Below are positions 1-5,622 of a stretch of 5,622 nucleotides of DNA, in pieces. The notes under the pieces are model-generated. The model saw only the letters and a list, made by a program, of their open reading frames with translations. It did not search any database and had not been told where the DNA came from. This DNA comes from Dehalococcoidia bacterium (GTDB lineage: Bacteria > Chloroflexota > Dehalococcoidia > JACVQG01 > JAHKAY01), in contig JASLQE010000225.1 in NCBI GenBank assembly GCA_030744635.1, forward strand, positions 1-5,622. Reading direction: 5' to 3'. Made by a program: the position numbers and the translations under genes. How positions within the stretch are numbered: position 1 is the first letter of the stretch; every line of letters starts with the position of its first letter.

Positions 1-1
1 C

Positions 2-157
2 AAAAGCGACCGTGAGGTCGCGGAAGCGGTAGGCGTGGGCAGGCCCACCGTATGGGAATGGCGCAACCAACGAAGTGAGTTTATAGCAGAGTTGGAGCAT
101 CGTCGCCGTGATTTATGGGGAACCCAAATTGACCGCCTCAGATCCTCTTCAAGGTAA
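2..157 (+). CDS. 3' end of a small helix-turn-helix protein (phage/insertion-element type), possibly truncated
   Basis: The start lies outside the window. The visible 51 residues are open in frame and end at a TAA. They contain a helix-turn-helix: SDREVAEAVGVGRPTVWEWR fits a helix, a turn at GVG and a recognition helix. It is followed by the Arg-rich helix EFIAELEHRRRDLWG and then DRLRSSSR. This resembles small HTH proteins often annotated as phBC6A51-like or as the HTH domain of insertion-element transposases; I recognise it from its pattern only. In such proteins, as I know them, the helical region after the DRLR segment usually runs on for a few dozen residues. Here the frame stops almost at once with an untypical SSSR tail, so this may be a decayed or shortened copy. 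No clear continuation appears in the other two frames. It points the same way as the dctP operon but is separated by 287 bases with its own promoter, so it is probably not part of it. Confidence 0.55.
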   Translation, partial: KSDREVAEAVGVGRPTVWEWRNQRSEFIAELEHRRRDLWGTQIDRLRSSSR

Positions 158-198
158 GGTGACTTTTCGCCTAGAACATGACCCGGTGGCGGGTCACC
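158..198. repeat. Nested inverted repeats just after the HTH gene
   Basis: Two overlapping inverted repeats share one right arm. The inner one is TGACCC (179-184) with GGGTCA (191-196), six bases apart. The outer one is GGTGAC (158-163) with GTCACC (193-198). The two pairings exclude each other. No T-run follows, so this is not a typical intrinsic terminator. It could be a weak transcript-end structure or a protein site. The arms are short enough that chance is a real possibility. Confidence 0.3.
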
Positions 199-323
199 TA
201 TGAGCCGTAGGACGTCCAACACATTGGGTTCTCCGAAGGAGTCCGAAGTCCCTTGGGCCGATACTTCGTCTGAAGCGGGGGGCGGGGAAGGGAAATGCCT
301 GCTAGCCGACAACCTGACTCCAC

Positions 324-368
324 ACTAGGCTTGACAACCTTTCTGTCACCACTTAGAATGTGCCTAGT
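324..368. promoter_or_regulatory. 7-bp inverted repeat framing the promoter (candidate operator)
   Basis: ACTAGGC (324-330) and its exact reverse complement GCCTAGT (362-368) lie 31 bases apart. The left arm ends immediately before the -35 box and the right arm starts two bases after the -10 box, covering the expected transcription start. A repressor gripping both arms would block RNA polymerase. No regulator gene for such a site is visible. A 7-bp match within a few hundred bases can arise by chance, so only the placement makes it notable. Confidence 0.35.
331..359 (+). promoter_or_regulatory. Sigma-70-type promoter for the dctP operon
   Basis: TTGACA (331-336) matches the -35 consensus exactly. 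TAGAAT (354-359) matches the -10 consensus at five of six positions. The spacer is exactly 17 bases, the optimal length. Transcription would begin near 366-367, giving a leader of about 78 bases before the ATG at 445. No TG extends the -10 box. It is the best promoter in the window and sits directly upstream of the first gene of a tightly spaced operon. Confidence 0.75.
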
Positions 369-375
369 ATTAGTG

Positions 376-392
376 GCCGTGTCCAACACGGC
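376..392 (+). other. Perfect hairpin in the dctP 5' leader
   Basis: GCCGTGT (376-382) pairs without mismatch to ACACGGC (386-392) around the three-base loop CCA. It lies about ten bases after the predicted transcription start. No T-run follows, so it is not an intrinsic terminator. It could protect the 5' end of the message or have no role. Confidence 0.4.
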
Positions 393-402
393 AGGGTCGG
401 TA

Positions 403-418
403 GTCGGCAACAGCCGGT
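403..418 (+). other. Second small hairpin in the dctP 5' leader
   Basis: CGGC (405-408) pairs with GCCG (413-416) around the loop AACA, extended outward by two G-U pairs (403-404 with 417-418). It stands between the first leader hairpin and the Shine-Dalgarno site at 435-440, which it leaves free. The core stem is only four pairs, so support is weak. Confidence 0.25.
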
Positions 419-434
419 CTCGGAATCCATAGTC

Positions 435-440
435 AGGAGG
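435..440 (+). promoter_or_regulatory. Strong ribosome binding site for dctP
   Basis: AGGAGG is a full Shine-Dalgarno core, four bases before the ATG at 445. It fixes the start of dctP. It is clearly stronger than the sites before dctQ and the CoA-transferase, which fits the common need for more solute-binding protein than membrane subunits. Confidence 0.75.
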
Positions 441-444
441 CATT

Positions 445-1629
445 ATGAAAGGTAAAAACAGGAAGGCAGTGTGGCTGGTGCTGATGGCAGCCGCGTTGTT
501 GCTCCCCCTTATAGTCACGGCCTGTGGCGGTGAGGCAACCCCCGCCCCGGCGCCGGCTCCTGCGCCTACGGCGGCACCGGCTCCAACAGCAGCTCCTGCG
601 CCAACAGCAGCTCCCGCGCCCAAACCAGCTCCCGCGCCCAAACCTGAGCCAAGGACGCTGAGGTTCATCTCTCCACTGCCACCCCCGCCATACTCTGCTG
701 CGATTATCGCTGAGTGGTTTGGCGCAGAGGTAGAGAAAAGGACCCAAGGACAGATAAAATTCGAGTTCTTCCATGGTGGTACTATAAGCAAACCCAAAGA
801 GGAACTGGAAGCTATTCAAGTAGGGCTGGGCGACATCGGTTTCGTAGTATATCCTTACTACCCGAGCAAGCTGGCCTTGGGCGGGTTTAGCTACGCTGTC
901 CCCTTCGGACCTGACTCAGCGGCCCTTTTGCTGAAGGCCGTCAATGAGATGTACGCTACAGTACCCGCACTCAAAGGCCAGGTAGAGCAGTACAACCATA
1001 AGATTCTGTGGCACCGTGTTATCGGTGACTACGGCGTCATGAGTAAAACACCAGTTAAGACACTGGGGGACTTGGACGGTATGAAGGTCGCCACCATCGG
1101 TGCCTACCACCCCAAAATCCTGAAAGAGGCAGGAGCAGTTCCGGTTATAATGGGCGTGGCTACGAGGTACCAGTCCTTGCAGACCAACATAGTAGAAGGC
1201 TCCGTCTTACCCTTTGACCTTAACAAGAACATTAGGGCGCATGAGTTGGCCAAGCACGGCACTAGGCTCGGCTTGGGAGCCGCCTTCTCCACCTCGGTTA
1301 GCATGAATAGGGAAGTATGGAACCAACTATCTCCCGAAATTCAAAAGATTATGCTCGAGGTAGGCGATGAGGCCTCTGCAAAGTATGCTTCAGAAAATGA
1401 TCTCCTCGGCGAAGAGGCGATAAAAGAAATGGAAGCCGCCGGGGTTACCTTCTATGACATGTCGGCTGCTGACAAGGCCAAGTGGGCCGACATGCTGCCT
1501 GACTTCCCGGCCATGTGGGCCCAGGAGATGAACAAGAAGGGGCTGCCCGGAACTAGGATTATGTCGGCCTATCTTGACGTCACCGAAAAGCTGGGGGTAA
1601 AGCACGCACGGGATTGGGGTTCCAAATAG
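445..1629 (+). CDS. dctP: TRAP transporter solute-binding lipoprotein, DctP family
   Basis: This 394-residue protein should capture an organic acid outside the membrane and deliver it to the DctQ/DctM pair. Residues 1-26 form a lipoprotein signal peptide: a basic start, a hydrophobic core at about 8-24, and the lipobox VTAC with Cys27 as the lipid anchor. An Ala/Pro/Thr/Lys-rich tether (about 31-69) leads to the binding domain from residue 71. Family landmarks are the PVKTLGDLDGMKV stretch before residue 216, LQTNIVEG at 245-252 (usual form LQTGVVDG), and a C-terminal helical part rich in acidic and basic residues. Most DctP proteins have an Arg in the K-I/L-R-V motif that binds the substrate carboxylate; here the motif reads KVATIG and Ala216 takes that place. 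The start is set by the AGGAGG site and the signal peptide. It leads an operon with the membrane subunits. The family call is secure; the ligand is unknown. Confidence 0.93.
   Translation: MKGKNRKAVWLVLMAAALLLPLIVTACGGEATPAPAPAPAPTAAPAPTAAPAPTAAPAPKPAPAPKPEPRTLRFISPLPPPPYSAAIIAEWFGAEVEKRTQGQIKFEFFHGGTISKPKEELEAIQVGLGDIGFVVYPYYPSKLALGGFSYAVPFGPDSAALLLKAVNEMYATVPALKGQVEQYNHKILWHRVIGDYGVMSKTPVKTLGDLDGMKVATIGAYHPKILKEAGAVPVIMGVATRYQSLQTNIVEGSVLPFDLNKNIRAHELAKHGTRLGLGAAFSTSVSMNREVWNQLSPEIQKIMLEVGDEASAKYASENDLLGEEAIKEMEAAGVTFYDMSAADKAKWADMLPDFPAMWAQEMNKKGLPGTRIMSAYLDVTEKLGVKHARDWGSK
559..648 (+). repeat. 18-bp tandem repeats encoding the DctP tether
   Basis: Five consecutive six-residue units are encoded here: PAPTAA three times (residues 39-56), then PAPKPA and PAPKPE (57-68). 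The DNA units are similar but not identical, with synonymous changes between copies. The peptide would be an extended, flexible spacer between lipid-anchored Cys27 and the binding domain. Arrays of this kind can gain or lose units by slippage, so length may vary between strains. The G+C-rich repeat also creates a spurious Gly/Ala-rich reading frame on the opposite strand. Confidence 0.85.
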
Positions 1630-1654
1630 GGAAGCAAAAGTAACAGGTTTGTAG

Positions 1655-2188
1655 TTGCATACTACCTTGCAACAGCGGGGGGCCCGTGATAGCTTAACTG
1701 GTTTTCTGACCAGGGGTTATTCCGGGCTCCTCGGCTGGATGAATATGGTATCGGCCGTCTTCATATTCATGCTCATGCTCATTGTCAGTGGGGATGTCAT
1801 AGGTCGGTATGTCTTCAGCCGGCCTCTGTGGGGCACTTTGGAAGCGGCCGAGTCCATCCTAGTGTTCGTTGTATTCCTAGGTTTCGGCTATACCCAGTTC
1901 CAAAAAGGGAACATACGGGTCCAGATTTTATCAAGCCGGCTGCCTCTAAGGGGGAGGATGGTATTAGACCTACTCACCAACGTCCTGGGGCTGGCCATGT
2001 TTGCGCTGATTACTTACGAGACAAGCAGCCATGCCATCCTAGCCTACCAAATAGGGGAGGAATCCGTCGGTATGGTACGCGTGCCCTTGTGGCCGTCTCG
2101 TTTCGCTATACCTTTAGGATGCTTTTTTCTCGCCACCCAGTTCACTATAGATGCGTGGGACAGCCTGCGCAAGCTATTTAGTAGATAG
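1655..2188 (+). CDS. dctQ: TRAP transporter small membrane subunit, DctQ family
   Basis: This 177-residue protein has four predicted membrane helices, at about residues 29-50, 62-82, 101-121 and 144-165, as expected for DctQ. The family pattern is clear: DVIGRYVFSRPLWGTLEAAE (47-66) carries the conserved Arg and Pro ahead of the Glu-led second helix, then FLGFGYTQFQKGNIRVQI (74-91), where GNIRVQ stands for the usual G-H-V-x-V/I loop. DctQ binds DctM and is needed for transport. The start is uncertain. TTG at 1655 has a weak AGG at 1645-1647, seven bases upstream, and gives an N-terminal tail of about 28 residues. The first ATG in frame, at 1739, would begin right at the first helix and has no better ribosome site. 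TTG at 1667 is another option. The gene follows dctP after 25 bases, so the two are probably co-transcribed. Confidence 0.9.
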   Translation: MHTTLQQRGARDSLTGFLTRGYSGLLGWMNMVSAVFIFMLMLIVSGDVIGRYVFSRPLWGTLEAAESILVFVVFLGFGYTQFQKGNIRVQILSSRLPLRGRMVLDLLTNVLGLAMFALITYETSSHAILAYQIGEESVGMVRVPLWPSRFAIPLGCFFLATQFTIDAWDSLRKLFSR

Positions 2189-2199
2189 TTAGGAGAGCC

Positions 2200-3519
2200 G
2201 TGGACCCTATCTGGTTGGGTATACTGGCCCTAATCGCCCTTTTTGTACTGCTAGCCCTCGGGATATATGTAGGACTGGCCCTTGCAGTTGTGGGTTTCGT
2301 GGGCATTCTAGCCATCTATGGCAGCTTCACCACGGCCATCGGTATCCTAACCACCACCCCATTCGCAGTTGTTTCGGTCTTTGCCCTTACGGTGGTGCCC
2401 CTTTTCGTCCTAATGGGGCTTCTGGCCCTTCACTGCGGCATGGGGGAGGCGGTCTACACCGCTGCCTTCAAATGGGTGGGGCGCATCCCCGGGGGACTGG
2501 GCATTGCTACCATGATGGGTAACACCGGATTTGGAGCGGTGAGCGGCTCCAGCGTGGTGGCGGCCACCGTCTTCACCAAGCTAAGCGTCCCCCAGATGAG
2601 GAAATACGGCTACGATGTCAAGTTCGCCTGCGGCATCACCGCCTCCGGTGGCATCATAGCCATGCTCATCCCTCCCAGCATATATGCCGTACTGGCCGGT
2701 ATCATAACCGAGCAGCCCATAGGAATGCTTCTGCTGGCCGGAATAGGCCCAGGGTTGCTGATTGCGACCATCTTTTCACTCGGTATCTTCGGTATGGTCA
2801 AGGCCCGTCCCAACTTAGCCCCTATTGAGCCGGAACCATATACTTGGGGGGAGAGGTTCAACTCCCTCAAATCAACCTGGGCTGTATTGCTCCTAGCACT
2901 CACCGTAGTGGGCGGGATTTATCTGGGAGTTTTCTCACCTACCGAGGCCGGGGCCACAGGAGCACTGGGGGCTTTCCTGATAGCCTTCTTCACACGCAGA
3001 CTCACCCGCCGCGCACTCAAAGACGCCCTGATGGAAACGGTGCGGGTGGTCTGCATGGTCAAGCTGATTATCATCGGCGCAAACATATTCTCCCGCTTCC
3101 TGGCCGTAAGTGGCGTTACCCAGGGGTTCATCGCGGCAGTTATTGGCAGCGATGTACCGCCCTTGGTCATGATGCTGATGTTCATGTTCATGTATCTGGT
3201 GCTGGGAATGTTCCTGGACGGCATCTCCATGATGTTCCTCACTCTGCCGGTTATCTTTCCCATCGTGTTGGCCATGGGATACAACCCCATCTGGTTCCTC
3301 ATGGCCATGATTGTGGCAATTGAGTTGGGACTGCTTACTCCTCCCTTAGGGCTGAATGTTTACGCCGTGAAGGCCGCCGCCGGTGATCAGATAAGCATGG
3401 AGGGCATCTTCCAGGGAGTATTGCCCTTCTTCATCCTGGGGGTAATTGCGCTTGCCATTCTCTTCATCTTTCCCTCCATAATCACCTTCCTGCCCAACAC
3501 CATGCTGAAACCATCATAG
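2200..3519 (+). CDS. dctM: TRAP transporter large membrane subunit, DctM family
   Basis: At 439 residues this is a normal-length DctM, the channel-forming subunit of the ion-coupled importer, made almost wholly of hydrophobic helices. Family landmarks appear in order: GNTGFGAVSGSS (107-118), the P-x-M-x-x-x-GY element (131-138), GGIIAMLIPPS (150-160), the SPTEAG motif (246-251), a D-G-I-S segment followed by a LTLPVIFPIV helix, and TPPLGLNVY (380-388). The SGSS and TPPLG segments correspond to the paired hairpin regions thought to form the substrate and Na+ sites in this ion-transporter superfamily. Translation starts at GTG 2200, with AGGAG at 2191-2195 four bases upstream. No better start exists, and the N-terminus MDPIWLG is typical. 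It lies 11 bases after dctQ and 8 bases before the CoA-transferase gene. No truncation or frameshift is seen. Confidence 0.95.
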   Translation: MDPIWLGILALIALFVLLALGIYVGLALAVVGFVGILAIYGSFTTAIGILTTTPFAVVSVFALTVVPLFVLMGLLALHCGMGEAVYTAAFKWVGRIPGGLGIATMMGNTGFGAVSGSSVVAATVFTKLSVPQMRKYGYDVKFACGITASGGIIAMLIPPSIYAVLAGIITEQPIGMLLLAGIGPGLLIATIFSLGIFGMVKARPNLAPIEPEPYTWGERFNSLKSTWAVLLLALTVVGGIYLGVFSPTEAGATGALGAFLIAFFTRRLTRRALKDALMETVRVVCMVKLIIIGANIFSRFLAVSGVTQGFIAAVIGSDVPPLVMMLMFMFMYLVLGMFLDGISMMFLTLPVIFPIVLAMGYNPIWFLMAMIVAIELGLLTPPLGLNVYAVKAAAGDQISMEGIFQGVLPFFILGVIALAILFIFPSIITFLPNTMLKPS

Positions 3520-3527
3520 AGTAGGCT

Positions 3528-5622
3528 ATGGACACCCTGCTGCCACCCTTGCGAGTGCTGGACCTCAGCGATGAGAAAGGGTTCCTGTGCGGCAGGCTGC
3601 TGGCTGACCTGGGCTGCGATGTGGTCAAGATTGAGCCGCCGGGGGGAGACCCCGCCCGGAGGTTCAGCCCCTTCTACGGCGTCCCCCCTCACCCGGAGCG
3701 TAGCGTCTACTGGATGTCCCTGAACAGCAACAAGCGGGGGATAACCCTTGACCTGGAGCAGCCGGATGGGCAACAGCTCTTCCTGAAGCTGGTGGAGGGC
3801 TGCGATATCGTGGTGGAGACCCACCCCCCGGGCTACCTGGACGGGCTGGGGCTGGGTTACTCAGCCTTGGAGAAGGTGAACCCCGGGGTAATCCTCACCT
3901 CCCTCACCCCCTTCGGGCAGAGCGGCCCCTATAAGCACTACAAGACCTCAGACCTGGTGGCCCTGGCCCTGGGCGGGGTGATGTCCTACACCGGGGAGCC
4001 GGAGCGGGCACCCCTCCGCATGTTCCTGGACCAGGCCTATTTCCTCTCCTCCACCTGGGCGGCCACGGGTGCGGCCCTGGCATACTTCTACCGGGAGGCC
4101 GCGGGCGTAGGGCAGCATGTGGATATCTCCATTCACGAGTGCATGGTGCGGCTAAACTACCGGCCCCCCATCTACTGGGAGTTCCAGAAGACCCTGGCAC
4201 GGCGCATGGGGAACCTGATTACCCGCGGCGTAAATGTGTCGGTGCCCATGATTTGGCCGTGCCGGGACGGGTTTGTCTCCTGGGTGTTCTATGCCGGTCT
4301 CCCTGGTGTCCGGGAGAACCGCGCCCTGGCGAACTGGCTTACGGAGGAGGGGCTGGGGGCGGACCTGCAGGGCATCGTTTGGGAGGAGATGGACTTCGCC
4401 CGTCTCACTCAACAGGAGCTGGATCTGCTCATGGAACCGGTGAAAGAGCTTTTCTCCCGGCACACCAAGCAGGAGCTATGGGAGGGAGGTGTCCGCCGGG
4501 AGATAAGGATATCCGTCATCTGTGACCTGGTGGATGTGTCCAACAACCCACAGCTCCATGCCCGCAACTACTGGATACCCGTGGAGCACGAAGAGCTGGG
4601 GGCCACTTTACAGCACCCCGGCCACCTGTTCCTGTCCCCCCTCACCGAGGGCCGTCCCAGGCGGCGTGCCCCCCTGATAGGTGAGCACAACCATGAGGTC
4701 TTGGGGACGCCAGGCACCGCCAAGGGCCACCTCGGTCACAGCGTTGCCAGGGGTAAGTTTGAGGCGGCCCCACTGCCGCTGCGAGGCATCCGGGTGCTGG
4801 ACTTCACCTGGGCGGCGGCCGGGCCTTTCGCCACCAAGTTCTTGGCCGATTACGGGGCGGAGGTCATCAAAGTAGAGACCTGCCAGCGCCCCGATATCCT
4901 GCGGGTCAGCGAGCCCTACCGGGACGGCAAGCCGGGGATAGACAACAGCGGCTTCTTCGTGCACGCCAACACGGGCAAAAAAGGCATCTCTCTGAACCTG
5001 TCCACCCCCCAGGGCCGGGAGCTGGCGCTCAGGCTCGCGGGCCTGTGCGATGTGGTGATAGAGAACTTCAGCCCCGGGGTGATGAAGCGTCTGGGGCTGG
5101 ACTACCCGGCCATATGCCGGGTGAAACCCGATATCATCATGCTCAGCTCAAGCATATTCGGTAACAAGGGGGCGGCTGGCGGGGGCTACGAGGGCTTTCG
5201 AGGCTTCGGGATGGCCGCCGCATCCGCCTCGGGCCACTACTACTACACGGGCTGGGAGGGGGGAGAGCCCGCCGGGCCCACGCACATAGCATACGGGGAT
5301 ATAGCCCAGGCGGTCTCCTCTTCACTGGCCCTGATATCGGCCCTGGACCATCGCCGCCGCACCGGGAAGGGGCAGTACATAGACGCCTGCCAGCTTGAGG
5401 TGATGACTCATTTCCTGGGACCGGCTGCCGTAGACTACCTGTCCAGCGGCCGCCTGCCCCGCAAACTGGGCAACCGCCACCCGGATGCCTCACCCCACGG
5501 GGCCTTCCGCTGCCAGGGTGAAGACCGGTGGTGCGCCATCGCCTGTCTTACGGAACAGGAGTGGCAGTCCCTTTGCCGGGTAATGGAGGACCCGGGGCTG
5601 GCCACCGACCCCCGCTTCTCCA
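3528..5622 (+). CDS. Tandem two-domain CaiB/BaiF (class III) CoA-transferase, C-terminus missing
   Basis: The frame is open from ATG 3528 to the window end: 698 codons and one extra base, no stop. Class III enzymes move CoA from a thioester to a carboxylic acid through an aspartyl-CoA anhydride. Two family domains are fused. Domain 1 (about 8-400) starts LRVLDLSDEKG, then LLADLGCDVVKIEPPGGDPAR; its likely catalytic Asp is D168 in FLDQAY, followed by GQHVDIS. Domain 2 (from about 419) starts GIRVLDFTWAAAGPF, then FLADYGAEVIKVE; its likely Asp is D591 in YGDIAQ, followed by RRRTGKGQYIDA and GNRHPDASPHGAF. Domain 2 is the more canonical. A linker of about 20 residues joins them. Single-domain relatives are about 400 residues, so roughly 100 residues are probably missing. 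The gene follows dctM by 8 bases with only a weak ribosome site (GAG/TAGG), which suggests translational coupling. It is visibly more G+C-rich than the transporter genes. The acid and CoA donor are unknown. Confidence 0.93.
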   Translation, partial: MDTLLPPLRVLDLSDEKGFLCGRLLADLGCDVVKIEPPGGDPARRFSPFYGVPPHPERSVYWMSLNSNKRGITLDLEQPDGQQLFLKLVEGCDIVVETHPPGYLDGLGLGYSALEKVNPGVILTSLTPFGQSGPYKHYKTSDLVALALGGVMSYTGEPERAPLRMFLDQAYFLSSTWAATGAALAYFYREAAGVGQHVDISIHECMVRLNYRPPIYWEFQKTLARRMGNLITRGVNVSVPMIWPCRDGFVSWVFYAGLPGVRENRALANWLTEEGLGADLQGIVWEEMDFARLTQQELDLLMEPVKELFSRHTKQELWEGGVRREIRISVICDLVDVSNNPQLHARNYWIPVEHEELGATLQHPGHLFLSPLTEGRPRRRAPLIGEHNHEVLGTPGTAKGHLGHSVARGKFEAAPLPLRGIRVLDFTWAAAGPFATKFLADYGAEVIKVETCQRPDILRVSEPYRDGKPGIDNSGFFVHANTGKKGISLNLSTPQGRELALRLAGLCDVVIENFSPGVMKRLGLDYPAICRVKPDIIMLSSSIFGNKGAAGGGYEGFRGFGMAAASASGHYYYTGWEGGEPAGPTHIAYGDIAQAVSSSLALISALDHRRRTGKGQYIDACQLEVMTHFLGPAAVDYLSSGRLPRKLGNRHPDASPHGAFRCQGEDRWCAIACLTEQEWQSLCRVMEDPGLATDPRFS

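Noticed and set aside
179..196. Intrinsic terminator after the HTH gene
   Set aside because: The inverted repeat has short arms and is not followed by a run of T, so it does not meet the usual form.
221..260. A GGTTC segment that might be the T-arm of a tRNA
   Set aside because: The flanking bases do not form the needed five-pair stem, and no acceptor or anticodon arm fits around it.
198..797. Long minus-strand reading frame with a Gly/Ala-rich repeat
   Set aside because: It is the antisense image of the DctP Ala/Pro tether and signal region plus the non-coding upstream DNA. It has no recognisable domain, and the opposite strand carries a secure gene.
2844..3323. Plus-strand frame inside dctM
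   Set aside because: It is an out-of-frame shadow of dctM, whose SPTEAG and Pro-rich motifs lie in the other frame over the same bases.
3519..3528. Operon break between dctM and the CoA-transferase
   Set aside because: Only eight bases separate the stop and the next ATG, leaving no room for a terminator. Read-through is the simpler view.
3387..3824. Minus-strand frame across the dctM/CoA-transferase junction
   Set aside because: Both plus-strand genes here are supported by family motifs along their length. The minus-strand product shows no domain.
4139..4525. Plus-strand frame inside the CoA-transferase region
   Set aside because: It is a shifted frame within G+C-rich coding DNA. The CaiB frame is uninterrupted and shows conserved motifs on both sides.

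Overview
The window looks like part of a bacterial chromosome, most likely from Chloroflexota (Dehalococcoidia-like). This placement is an inference. It rests on a lipoprotein with a long Ala/Pro/Thr tether, a style common in that phylum, and on a catabolic-looking operon that joins a TRAP transporter to a double-length CaiB/BaiF CoA-transferase. No rRNA or other phylogenetic marker is present to confirm it.

Layout. Bases 2-157 hold the 3' end of a small helix-turn-helix protein, read in from outside the window. Bases 158-444 are non-coding. They contain a short inverted-repeat element just after that gene, a near-consensus sigma-70-type promoter (TTGACA, 17 bp, TAGAAT) framed by a 7-bp inverted repeat, two small hairpins in the predicted 5' leader, and a strong Shine-Dalgarno site. 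Four genes then run on the + strand with gaps of 25, 11 and 8 bases: dctP (solute-binding lipoprotein), dctQ (small membrane subunit), dctM (large membrane subunit) and a tandem two-domain CoA-transferase. The last gene is open to the end of the window; 698 codons are visible and its C-terminus is missing. No gene is supported on the minus strand.

How the genes work together. DctP, DctQ and DctM form a complete tripartite ATP-independent periplasmic transporter, which normally brings in an organic acid using an ion gradient. The CoA-transferase would then pass CoA from a donor thioester to a carboxylic acid, probably the imported one. The operon therefore reads as uptake followed by activation of an organic acid. 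The substrate cannot be named. DctP lacks the arginine that most family members use to hold the substrate carboxylate, so it may bind an unusual ligand or bind it differently.

I do not see a clearly new kind of system here. The points most worth a second look are the variant DctP binding site, the double CaiB protein coupled to a TRAP transporter, the framed promoter with its leader hairpins, and the jump in G+C at the dctM/CoA-transferase junction.
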